In this document: piece after piece, positions 45,760 to 54,683 of the stretch
How positions within the stretch are numbered: the stretch's first letter is position 1
Layout: every line of letters starts with the position of its first letter
Assembly: GCA_937927235.1 (NCBI GenBank)
Contig: CALBCM010000042.1
Location: 62,001-126,000, forward strand
Reading direction: 5' to 3'
Source of the DNA: an uncultured Johnsonella sp.
GTDB lineage: Bacteria; Bacillota; Clostridia; Lachnospirales; Lachnospiraceae
DNA: 64,000 nucleotides
Notes under the pieces: model-generated
The model's input: the letters and a program-made list of their open reading frames with translations, nothing else
Told to the model about the DNA's origin: nothing
Database searches by the model: none
Program-made: the position numbers and the translations under genes

Positions 45760-48700
45760 CTATAATTCCAATGCCTTATTTAATCTGCATGACCATATAT
45801 ATTTTTTTGCCACTCTTTTTTGCAGAGCCGCTTCCAGTGCTTCAGTATAATAACTAAGCTGCAGAGAATATTTTTCTATAAGCTCTTGCTCGCTTTTTTT
45901 CCTGTCAGTCTTATAATCCACCAAAATTATATAATCCTCTTTTTCTATATAAGCATCTATAATTCCCTGTATAAGCACAGGCTCATCACTGTCTGCCGCA
46001 TTTAACTGCCTTGCCGGAAGTGTCATTATAAAGGTTTTTTCTCTTTTAAGCTTTTTGCTTTTATAAGCAGCTTTAAATAGTGCACCCAGCTCCGAATTAA
46101 TAAAATTAATTACCTCTTTTTTATTTATATTTTTCTTTTCATGCTCAGATATAATGCCGCTGTCAATTAAGCCCTCGATAAAAGCTTCCAGGCTGTTTTC
46201 ATCATGCACCTGCTCATAATCCAGAAGCTCCATAATCCTGTGAAAGGCGTTTCCTCTGTCAACCGCTCTTTGAATAAATCCTGCAGCTGAATCAGCTTCC
46301 TGTAAATAATCCTCATCGGCAACTAATAATCCTGCTTCTTCATCTGATAAGCCTGTTATTTCAATTTTTGCCGTATTGATATTTAATCTATTTATTTTTG
46401 CTATGCTTAATTTAGTGCAAAGCTCTATATCCTCAGCAAATTCATAGGGCTTGTCTATAATTCTTTTTATATTATTTTCTTTAACAGCAGGCTCGCCTGT
46501 TAATTTCTCCAATTCTGTTTCTAATTGCTTCTGGTTCGCTTCCTCACTTTTATTTTTTAATAACTCATCATCCGCAGCAGTGCTGTATCCTATCCCCGTT
46601 ACTCTAATCTGATTTTTAATATAGGGCAGACTCATAAGCAGCCAATCCAAAAAAGAATTGGCTGAAGCGGTATCAGTAGCACTTAAAGCGTTATTCTCCG
46701 TGCTTACCAGGTGATTGTATTTGCTGAGAGCTTCTTCATAATCTTTTACTGAAGCTGTCATTATAAGTGCCTCCTTTGCTCTGCTCATAGCTACATACAG
46801 TATCCTTATTTCCTCTGCAAGAGCCTGCTGCTTCATCTTATATTTTAATACATTTTTTTTAATGCTGCTCCATTTTATTCTTTTCTCAAAATCCACATAA
46901 TCACAGGCCAGTCCCAAATCGGAGTCTATTACTATAGACGACCTCATATCCTGAAAATTAAACCTTTTTCCTATATTTGCAATAAAACAGATTGGAAACT
47001 CAAGTCCTTTGGATTTATGTATGCTCATTATACGTACCGTATTGTCAAATTCACCTAGAATCGAGGCTTCCCCGTAATCCGTACTGTACTGCTTTAAATT
47101 GTCAATATATCTTATAAAATTAAAAAGCCCTCTGAAACCTGTAGCTTCATAAGCTGCCGCTTTTTCTGCCAGCATTACAAGATTGGCTTTCCTTATTTCT
47201 CCTGCCGGCAGAGCAGCTGCATAATCAAGATAGCCGGTTTCCTCGTAAATATGCCTTAACAGCTCGGAAAATTTTATGTATTTTGACATTGCCCTGTATT
47301 TATCCAGCATAGCCAGCGCATTTTTAAGCTTACTTACAGTATCAGGGCTTACAGCCTTCGGCTCCTCATTTATCACGTATAAACAGGCATCATAAAGCAT
47401 GACCGCTTTATCCGGGCTATCAATTTCACTTAAACCGGAAATTTTTTCGTATATATATTTTCTATATAAACATATTATAGCAGCAAGCTCATTGTCGCTT
47501 AAGCCTATGATTGGAGAATGTAAAAAAGCGGCAAGCTCCACTTCACTGTAAGGATTGTCCACTGCCTGCAAAAGAGCGAGGATTACCCTTACCTCAAGAG
47601 CATCGAAATATCCCGCAGAGGTTTCAGCATAAGCAGGTATGCCCTCGGCTATCAGTGTGTCCACAAAGGCTTCCGCTCTGCCGGATATCGCCCTGAAAAG
47701 TATAACTATATCTGAATATTTAGCCTGCCTGTAAGCCCCGCTTTTTGCATCTTTAATTAAAAGGGGCTTTTGAGTTTCTCCTGAAATCATTGCTTTAATT
47801 TTCAAGGCAATCATCTTAGCTTCCAGCTCTACCTTGCTTAAATCGGAGTCCTCCTCCATAGCCTCATTTTCTTTTGTTTCGACTTCATATAAAATAAGCT
47901 GCGGGACAGGTGAAGTAGCTCCTCTTTCATCATTTATTTCTTCATACAAGGCTCCCGGATAAAGTGCCGCTTCACTGTCATACTCTATGCCTCCAAGACC
48001 GGCGGACATAATTTTATAAAACAAGGCATTTATTCCCTCAAGCACGCTGCTTCTGCTTCTGAAATTTTGTTTTAAATTAATTAAAACCTCTTTTGATTCA
48101 ATGCTGTTAATTTCGGTATTGTATTTTGTGTAGGTATTATATTTATAATTAAAAAGCTCAGGCTTTGCCTGTCTGAAGGCATAAATGCTCTGCTTGACAT
48201 CTCCCACCATAAATACATTGCCGTTTTCTATTGCATTAATTAATTCTTCCTGTACATAATTGGAGTCCTGATATTCATCAATATAGATTTCTTTAAACTG
48301 AAGGGCATACTCCAGTGCAGCTGTGCTTTTTTCTCCCTTATTCCAAAGTATTTCAAGTGCAAAATGCTCAATATCATTAAAGTCTGCAATATTTTTTTCC
48401 ACTTTGCATGCCAGCAGCCTTTCCATGTATTCAAGGCATAAATTAATAAGAGCCTTTATCATTGCCGCCTGAGCACTTTCCTCCAGCTCTATCCTCTCAT
48501 CCTCTGCAATAAAGCTTTTAATAAAATTATCTTTTATAATTTTTTTATAGTCATCTCTTATGCCCTTTGCCCTAGCTTTTAATTCAGCATCCGTATCCTT
48601 CGATGCTCTGCCTATCATCGGAAAATCAAAGGCTTGAAGAGCTTGCTTTACCTCTGTATAGGAAAGTGCCGCAGCCAGCCTTCTAATTAATAAAAGCTCG

Positions 48701-49458
48701 GCTTCAAAGGTATTTTTATAAGCGTAAGGTCCTGACTCCTCATTACATAAATCTATGGCAAGGAGTATTTTTTTTTCTATATCGCCTGCGGCATATTTAA
48801 TTTTATCTGTTACATAAGCTTCCCAAAGCCTCCTGTCTGCCCCCTCCTCATAAGACATTAAAAGCTCGTTGAGCCATTTCTCAGGCCAAGGCTTTGCAGA
48901 AGCAAAGCTATAAAGCCCTTCTATATATTCCTTAATCCTGGAATCGCTTTTTGCTCCTGAAAAGGAATCCACCAGCCTGATATAGTTTTCATCATTTGCA
49001 GCATATTTTTCTTCCATAAGCTCTGAAAGCACTTCATCCTTTATAAGGCTCAGCTCGCCCTGGTCTGCTATCCTGAAAGCCGGGTCAAGAGGCACTCTGT
49101 CTATATGCTCTCTTATAATTGACAGGCAAAAGCTGTCAATAGTCACTATCCTGGCATGCTCCACAAGTGCTGACTGTCTTTTAAGCCTCTCATAAAGCTT
49201 TGAGCCGTAAGGGCAGGCAGCCATAGCCTCTTCTATTCTTTTAAATATTCTCTCTCTCATTTCAGAAGCTGCCGCTCTTGTAAATGTCATTATAAGCAGC
49301 TCATCAACATCAACCGGCTCCTTTTCATCAATTATCCTGCTTATTACACGCTCAACAAGCACAGCAGTTTTTCCGCTTCCCGCACCTGCTGCTACAAGTA
49401 CCTTTTTATCGCGTACATTTATAGCATCGCTTTGTGCCTTAGTCCATTTCGCCGCCAT
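45760..49458 (-). CDS. addA: AddAB helicase-nuclease, AddA subunit
   Basis: Helicase/exonuclease of double-strand break repair, the Firmicutes counterpart of RecBCD. The 1232-residue protein has WTKAQSDAI and the Walker A AAGAGSGKTAVLVERV near residues 20-35, IMTFTRAAASEMRERI, KEIYIDEYQDSNYVQ (motif II), VGDVKQSIYAFR, SIHKSKGLEFPICF (motif V region), EEIRILYVAMSRAKE (motif VI) and a C-terminal RecB-like nuclease (ILVDYKTDR, residues about 1192-1200, then SLQLSYY). Complete. It begins 1 base after addB ends. Confidence 0.97.
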   Translation of the reverse strand: MAAKWTKAQSDAINVRDKKVLVAAGAGSGKTAVLVERVISRIIDEKEPVDVDELLIMTFTRAAASEMRERIFKRIEEAMAACPYGSKLYERLKRQSALVEHARIVTIDSFCLSIIREHIDRVPLDPAFRIADQGELSLIKDEVLSELMEEKYAANDENYIRLVDSFSGAKSDSRIKEYIEGLYSFASAKPWPEKWLNELLMSYEEGADRRLWEAYVTDKIKYAAGDIEKKILLAIDLCNEESGPYAYKNTFEAELLLIRRLAAALSYTEVKQALQAFDFPMIGRASKDTDAELKARAKGIRDDYKKIIKDNFIKSFIAEDERIELEESAQAAMIKALINLCLEYMERLLACKVEKNIADFNDIEHFALEILWNKGEKSTAALEYALQFKEIYIDEYQDSNYVQEELINAIENGNVFMVGDVKQSIYAFRQAKPELFNYKYNTYTKYNTEINSIESKEVLINLKQNFRSRSSVLEGINALFYKIMSAGLGGIEYDSEAALYPGALYEEINDERGATSPVPQLILYEVETKENEAMEEDSDLSKVELEAKMIALKIKAMISGETQKPLLIKDAKSGAYRQAKYSDIVILFRAISGRAEAFVDTLIAEGIPAYAETSAGYFDALEVRVILALLQAVDNPYSEVELAAFLHSPIIGLSDNELAAIICLYRKYIYEKISGLSEIDSPDKAVMLYDACLYVINEEPKAVSPDTVSKLKNALAMLDKYRAMSKYIKFSELLRHIYEETGYLDYAAALPAGEIRKANLVMLAEKAAAYEATGFRGLFNFIRYIDNLKQYSTDYGEASILGEFDNTVRIMSIHKSKGLEFPICFIANIGKRFNFQDMRSSIVIDSDLGLACDYVDFEKRIKWSSIKKNVLKYKMKQQALAEEIRILYVAMSRAKEALIMTASVKDYEEALSKYNHLVSTENNALSATDTASANSFLDWLLMSLPYIKNQIRVTGIGYSTAADDELLKNKSEEANQKQLETELEKLTGEPAVKENNIKRIIDKPYEFAEDIELCTKLSIAKINRLNINTAKIEITGLSDEEAGLLVADEDYLQEADSAAGFIQRAVDRGNAFHRIMELLDYEQVHDENSLEAFIEGLIDSGIISEHEKKNINKKEVINFINSELGALFKAAYKSKKLKREKTFIMTLPARQLNAADSDEPVLIQGIIDAYIEKEDYIILVDYKTDRKKSEQELIEKYSLQLSYYTEALEAALQKRVAKKYIWSCRLNKALEL

Positions 49459-49459
49459 C

Positions 49460-52400
49460 TTATTTATCCCCTTTTATCCTTTTAAATACTTCCTCGGAGT
49501 TAAGCTTTTTAAATCTTCTGTAATTATATCCCGGAGTTTTTTTATCAAAGCCGCAGACCGCCCTGTATTCACAGTAATCGCAGGCTGTAATATTCCCCCG
49601 CAGTGAGGGATTTACACTTATTTTTCCGCTTACCATATCCTTCCCTATCTCCCCGCACCTATTTTTTACATGCTCTCCAAGCAATGAAAAGCTTTGCTCT
49701 GAAGCCACACTCGACCTGTATTCCTGAAGCAGATTATTTTTTACCGCAGCCGGTATTATCAAGCTGCTGCCCTCTATATCTCTGTCCAGATGTTTAATTA
49801 CCTTTATATCCGAATTTACAAGACCGCTAGGCCTTAATGCCTTTACAAGTGACTGTCTTATTTCGGCCTCACCGGTATCTGGCTCGGCTTCAATTACAGG
49901 ATCATCTATATGAAAATAGAGCATCGCTGCCGGAAGCACTTCCTTTCGAGGAAATTTTAATTTAAGCATTTCTTTCACTGCTTCCAAATAAACTACCAGC
50001 TGCATCTGACTGCCATAATAGGCAAGGTCAGTCTCCCAACCTGTAGAGCCTGTCTTATAATCTATAATTTTTGCAAATACTTTATCGTCGTCTGAATATA
50101 TATCTATTCTGTCAACCTTACCATTGAGATTAAGAAAAAGCTTTAAATTATTATGCCGCTCTAATTCTATTTTCATAGTCTTAATACCATTATTATAGCT
50201 AAAGCTCTTTTCAAATTCATAAGGAATGAAGTCCCCCTGCTTAAGCTGATAGGCAAGTACATTTACACTTTGCTTTGCCATGAGGACAAGTCTTTTTACC
50301 AGGTACTCATTTCTTGCATTCTCATTATATATCCCGCTTAAGTTATCAAGCAGGGCTTCGGCGGCACATTTTTCAACTAAGGCGGCTCTTTCCTCGTCTT
50401 TCATTGCAGCTATATTATTTGAATATTTTTTACCTGAGGCAAATACAAGCTCAATAGTTCTATGCACCAAAGTTCCTATGTCAATCGCTTCAAAAGAATA
50501 TATCTGTCTTTTTTTAATTCCCAGTCCATATTTAATAAAAAATGCATAGGGACAGCTTACATATTTTTCAAGCCTTGTCACTGAGGTTATTATATTTTTT
50601 TCATTTGCGGTTTCATTATTTGATTTTTTTTCATAAATCTCGGAAGCCGTCACAGCCTCCAGCTTATTTCCGGCCTCTGTGTCATCATATTTATAAAGTG
50701 CAGCCTTTTTAAGCATTGAATAATCAAATATTGCCGCAAGCTTTTTAAGCTCACTTTCAAGGCTGCCTCCATCTCCTATACTAAATCTTCCTTTTTTTAA
50801 TAAATCAATTAAGGTTATCAGTCTTTGTTTTGCACTGTATTGCGAATATACCTTTATAAACTCTGAAGCCGGTTTAATCTCAAGCCCTGAAAACAGCCGC
50901 CTTATTATTGCTAAAAATGAGGCTTCACGTGAGGCTTTTCCCAGACTGTCCGCGCCGGCATAGCTTATATACAGATACCTTGAGGGCTTTGTCATATACA
51001 TATAGATATAAAACCTCTGTACAAATAAATCCTCCTTTGCAGTGGCTGAAAGCTCCATTCCCAGAGCTTTAAGACTTTCTTTTTCCCTGTCATTAAATAT
51101 ACTCTGAGGATTTTTAAGCTTAGGCATGGCATCATCATTTGCCCCTATTATAAATAAAGCTTTTATATTAGCCAGCCTGCTCCTTTTAAGATCTCCTATA
51201 ATTACCCGGTCAACCTTGGCAGGTATGATGCCTACCCTTATTTCTCCAAGTCCCGCATCAATTATATCAATTAATTCATTCTTATTTATAGCTTCATCCT
51301 CAAGCAGATTTTTTATTTTTTCAAAAAGCTCCAAAACCGCCGCATAAGCTTCTTCATACTCTCTGGCCTTTTCAATTAAGCCTTCAGCTTCAAAAAGCTC
51401 ACTTAAATCAGACATCTTTTTTCTGATTTCAAGACTTTCCATAAGCAGTATAAAGCTGTCAAAAATCCCGGCAAGGTTAAATTTTCTTTTATGCCATAAT
51501 TTATGAAATCCCTCAAGTCCGTTTAATATATTGTCTTTAAATTCATTAAGCTCATGCAGATTTATGCCCTCAAGCGAATACGGTAAATAATCCCAGCTTG
51601 ATTTCATTTTTTTATAGCCCCTGATGCCGCAAGCCAGCATATAATTATCCATAAGGCTTTCCAGCCTCAGGTCAGAGCATACAAATCCGGTTCTTATATA
51701 GCGCATTACTGCATCATAGGAATAGTTTGAAGACATAAGCAAAAAAGCTGCCCTTATAAATTCAACTAAGGCATTATCTTCCAGGCTTATGTTTTTATCC
51801 ATAAAATAGGGAATATTATTTAATTCAAAATGCTTTTTAATTTTTCCGGAATATAAGGCAGGCTCGGCGGTAATTACTGCTATGTCTTTATATCTCATAG
51901 CCTCCTCTTTTACCAGGTGAAGTATATTGCTGCATACCGTACTTACTTCCTCCTCAGTGCTTACTGCCTTTATAAGCTTGATATTTTCTTCCGACTGCCT
52001 GCTTTTTATTCTGTCATATCTTAAAAAATGTCTTTCAAGAAAATCAATTTCAGCCGCCGCTTTAAATCTCGGTCTTAACTCATTTTCTTTATATTTTTTA
52101 TTTAAATCATGGATTTTTGTTTCTATATGTTTTCCGGCAGCACTTTCGCCTATTTTTTTTATTATGGTTTTTCCCATAGCAAAAAGCTCAGTATCGGAAA
52201 ATTTATATAAATTTTCCTCTCCGGAGCCTATGCATACAGTGCACTCCACACCTTTTGAATAATCTAAAAAGCCGTCTATTATTTTATACTGCACCGGCGT
52301 AAAGCCCGTAAACCCGTCAAGCAGTATATAGGAATTCTTTATCAGCCTGCTCCTATGGATATTGTCATAAAATATATTCGGAATTTCTTCGGCGGTAATA

Positions 52401-52915
52401 TATTTCCTGGCTATAAATTCTCTAAAGGAATCATAGATTACTTCAAGGTCTTCCAGCTTTTGATTAAGTATGTTGCCAGCTTTTACATTATCTTTAATAT
52501 TTATTATATCCTCTATGTTTATTCCATACTGATATAATTCTGAAATCATAGACTTCATTTCGTCTATAAAACCGGGTTTTGAAAACTGCTTTTTCCAGAT
52601 ACTGAGCTTTTGTATATTTTCAAGTGCGAGCTTTCTGATTATTATTGCCTTTGCTATGTCGTCAAGTATATCGGGGCATTTTATTCCCAGCTCTTTAAAT
52701 ACTCTGTAAGCAAGCCGGTTAAAGCTTGTGACATCTATATTAAGGCTTGCCCGGAAGGGGTGAAGCTTTACTATATCCTTTTGGGTCTGCATCGTGTACT
52801 GCTCAGGTACAAGTATTATAAATTCCGCTTCTTTTTCTTTCAGGGAGCTTTCTATAATTTTCTTATAGGCAAAGGTTGTTTTTCCGCTTCCTGAAGCACC
52901 TATAATAAATCTCAT
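49460..52915 (-). CDS. addB: AddAB helicase-nuclease, AddB subunit
   Basis: A 1151-residue partner of AddA. An intact Walker A GASGSGKTTFAYKK starts at residue 7; the remaining helicase motifs are weaker. The C-terminal nuclease has the iron-sulfur cysteines, one in YVSCPYAFFIKYG and three in ACDYCEYRAVCGF, with KIIDYKTGSTGW and QMQLVVYLEA as catalytic core. AAAGGAA precedes the ATG. addB and addA form a two-gene unit, with the terminator of the aminotransferase gene just upstream. Confidence 0.97.
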   Translation of the reverse strand: MRFIIGASGSGKTTFAYKKIIESSLKEKEAEFIILVPEQYTMQTQKDIVKLHPFRASLNIDVTSFNRLAYRVFKELGIKCPDILDDIAKAIIIRKLALENIQKLSIWKKQFSKPGFIDEMKSMISELYQYGINIEDIINIKDNVKAGNILNQKLEDLEVIYDSFREFIARKYITAEEIPNIFYDNIHRSRLIKNSYILLDGFTGFTPVQYKIIDGFLDYSKGVECTVCIGSGEENLYKFSDTELFAMGKTIIKKIGESAAGKHIETKIHDLNKKYKENELRPRFKAAAEIDFLERHFLRYDRIKSRQSEENIKLIKAVSTEEEVSTVCSNILHLVKEEAMRYKDIAVITAEPALYSGKIKKHFELNNIPYFMDKNISLEDNALVEFIRAAFLLMSSNYSYDAVMRYIRTGFVCSDLRLESLMDNYMLACGIRGYKKMKSSWDYLPYSLEGINLHELNEFKDNILNGLEGFHKLWHKRKFNLAGIFDSFILLMESLEIRKKMSDLSELFEAEGLIEKAREYEEAYAAVLELFEKIKNLLEDEAINKNELIDIIDAGLGEIRVGIIPAKVDRVIIGDLKRSRLANIKALFIIGANDDAMPKLKNPQSIFNDREKESLKALGMELSATAKEDLFVQRFYIYMYMTKPSRYLYISYAGADSLGKASREASFLAIIRRLFSGLEIKPASEFIKVYSQYSAKQRLITLIDLLKKGRFSIGDGGSLESELKKLAAIFDYSMLKKAALYKYDDTEAGNKLEAVTASEIYEKKSNNETANEKNIITSVTRLEKYVSCPYAFFIKYGLGIKKRQIYSFEAIDIGTLVHRTIELVFASGKKYSNNIAAMKDEERAALVEKCAAEALLDNLSGIYNENARNEYLVKRLVLMAKQSVNVLAYQLKQGDFIPYEFEKSFSYNNGIKTMKIELERHNNLKLFLNLNGKVDRIDIYSDDDKVFAKIIDYKTGSTGWETDLAYYGSQMQLVVYLEAVKEMLKLKFPRKEVLPAAMLYFHIDDPVIEAEPDTGEAEIRQSLVKALRPSGLVNSDIKVIKHLDRDIEGSSLIIPAAVKNNLLQEYRSSVASEQSFSLLGEHVKNRCGEIGKDMVSGKISVNPSLRGNITACDYCEYRAVCGFDKKTPGYNYRRFKKLNSEEVFKRIKGDK

Positions 52916-52962
52916 TATTAATTCCTTTTATTTTTTATTTGTCAAATTTCTAAAAGCTAAAA

Positions 52963-53012
52963 AAGGAGCTGCTGCAAAATACTTTTATCAAGAACTATTT
53001 TGCAAGCTCCTT
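52963..53012 (-). terminator. intrinsic terminator after the XRE-aminotransferase gene
   Basis: On the minus strand AAGGAGCT, TGCAAAATA, a 14-base loop, TATTTTGCA, two unpaired bases, AGCTCCTT, then TTTT. The stem is about 17 pairs with one small bulge. It begins 47 bases past the stop of the aminotransferase gene and separates it from addB. Confidence 0.85.
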
Positions 53013-53058
53013 ATTTAAATAATATACAAAATCAAAGCTATATATTTAATTACTAAGA

Positions 53059-54576
53059 TTATTGATGGTAGTAGCTGAAAAAATCTCTGATTTTCTCTGC
53101 CGCCTCTTTCAGCACCTCAACTCTCGGCAGATATACTATACGGAAATGGTCAGGTTGCTTCCAGTTAAAGCCTCCGCCATGTATCAGTAAAAGCTTTTTA
53201 TCGCGCAGCAAATCTAAGGCAAATCTTTCATCATTTATAATATTGAATTTTTCAGTATCTATTTTAGGGAACATGTAAAAAGCCGCCTTTGGCTTTACAC
53301 AGCTGATTCCCGGAATATCAGTAAGTGCATTATAAATATACTCTCTCTGTTCATAAATCCTGCCGCCGGGTATTACATAGTCATTTACACTCTGATGTCC
53401 TCCCAATGCGGTCTGAACCACAGACTGTGCAGGCACATTGGAGCAAAGCCGCATATTTGAAAGCATATCAATGCCCTCGATATAATCCCTGGCAATTCGT
53501 TTATTTCCGCTGAAAATCATCCAGCCGATTCTAAATCCGGCTATCATATGTGATTTGGACAAGCCGCTGAAGGTGACACAAAATAGGTCCGGAGCCAGTG
53601 AAGCGATGGATATATGCTTTTCTCCGTCCATCACCAAACGGTCATAGATTTCATCCGAAAAAATAATAAGCTGATGCTGCCTTGCTATTTCAACAAGCTG
53701 CCGTAAAAGCTCCTCAGGATAAACGGCTCCTGTGGGATTATTAGGATTTATAATCACAATCGCCTTAGTATTTTCTGTAATCTTTTCCTTTATATCATCA
53801 ATATCCGGATACCACTGTGCCTGCTCATCGCAAATATAATGCACCGCCCTGCCTCCTGCAAGTGTAGCCGAGGCTGTCCAAAGCGGATAATCCGGAGAGG
53901 GAATTAAAACTTCATCTCCATTATCCAGCAAAGCCGACATACATAAATTAATAAGCTCACTCACTCCATTTCCAGTATAGATATCTTCTATTGAAATCTC
54001 CGGTATATTTTTCAGCTGGGCATACTGCATAATTGCCTTTCTTGCTGCAAATAAGCCCTTTGCCTGAGAGTAGCCCTCACATTCCGTCAGCTGCCGCTTT
54101 GCATCGTAAATCACCTCATCCGGTGTATGGAAGCCGAAGGGAGCGGGGTTTCCGATATTTAATTTCAATATCTGCGTGCCCGACTCCTCCATTTTTACCG
54201 CCTCATCCACTACCGGCCCTCTTACGTCATATAACACATTATTTAATTTTGATGATTTTTTAAATTCCCGCATATTATTTTCTCCTAAAGATGTTTTTTC
54301 TATAATACTCTCGTTTTCCTCCGGTTTAAGTCCGGGCAGCGGCTCTGAAGCTTCGTCTGAAGCACCTTTCAGCCAATTTTCATCAACCTGCAGCACCTCT
54401 GCCAGAAAGTGCAGAATATCCCCGCGCGGAATAGTTTTCCCGCTGACATATTGGCTTATATGGCTTTTGCCCAGTTTAACTCCTCTTTCGGAGGCAATCC
54501 TGATTAAATCAACCTGTTTTTTTCCCTGCTTACCCATAGCTTTTTTTAATCTACCTGCAAAAATTCCCTTTGACAT
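53059..54576 (-). CDS. XRE-family HTH domain fused to an AlaA-type aminotransferase
   Basis: A 505-residue fusion. Residues 1-70 are an XRE/Cro DNA-binding domain (KKQVDLIRIASERGVK, KSHISQYVSGKTIPRGDIL); residues 71-101 an acidic linker; residues 102-505 a fold-type I PLP aminotransferase resembling alanine aminotransferase AlaA, with YSQAKGLFAARKAI, INPNNPTGAVYPEE, SDEIYDRLVMDG, the PLP lysine K341 in SGLSKSHMIAGFRIGW and RIVYLPR. The enzyme part has a well-formed ribosome binding site (AGGAG at 54286-54282) and an ATG at 54273 (M102), so an enzyme-only product is possible. The GGAGG 4 bases upstream defines the full-length start. It likely autoregulates through the repeats at 54589-54678 (inference). 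Such fusions occur in Lachnospiraceae. Confidence 0.93.
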   Translation of the reverse strand: MSKGIFAGRLKKAMGKQGKKQVDLIRIASERGVKLGKSHISQYVSGKTIPRGDILHFLAEVLQVDENWLKGASDEASEPLPGLKPEENESIIEKTSLGENNMREFKKSSKLNNVLYDVRGPVVDEAVKMEESGTQILKLNIGNPAPFGFHTPDEVIYDAKRQLTECEGYSQAKGLFAARKAIMQYAQLKNIPEISIEDIYTGNGVSELINLCMSALLDNGDEVLIPSPDYPLWTASATLAGGRAVHYICDEQAQWYPDIDDIKEKITENTKAIVIINPNNPTGAVYPEELLRQLVEIARQHQLIIFSDEIYDRLVMDGEKHISIASLAPDLFCVTFSGLSKSHMIAGFRIGWMIFSGNKRIARDYIEGIDMLSNMRLCSNVPAQSVVQTALGGHQSVNDYVIPGGRIYEQREYIYNALTDIPGISCVKPKAAFYMFPKIDTEKFNIINDERFALDLLRDKKLLLIHGGGFNWKQPDHFRIVYLPRVEVLKEAAEKIRDFFSYYHQ

Positions 54577-54588
54577 TTCGCCTCCAAA

Positions 54589-54678
54589 AGTTCAATTTTA
54601 TTTCAATAAAGTTCAAATACAAGGATTATTCTAGCATAAAACAGTAAGAAGTTCAATAACTATCTTCAAGAGTTCAAT
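54589..54678 (-). promoter_or_regulatory. promoter with four TTGAACT repeats (candidate autoregulatory operator)
   Basis: Minus-strand -35 TTGAAC (54656-54651), 17 bases, -10 TAGAAT (54633-54628) preceded by TGC (extended -10). Four copies of (A/T)TTGAACT lie at 54596-54589, 54617-54610, 54657-54650 and 54678-54671; copy 3 covers the -35 box, copy 4 is upstream, copies 1 and 2 lie between the expected +1 and the ribosome binding site. Start-to-start spacings are 21, 40 and 21 bases, near whole helical turns. A fifth partial copy, ATTGAACA, is at 54708-54701 inside the end of pheT. The XRE domain encoded downstream is the obvious candidate binder. Confidence 0.6.
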
Positions 54679-54683
54679 TTTAA

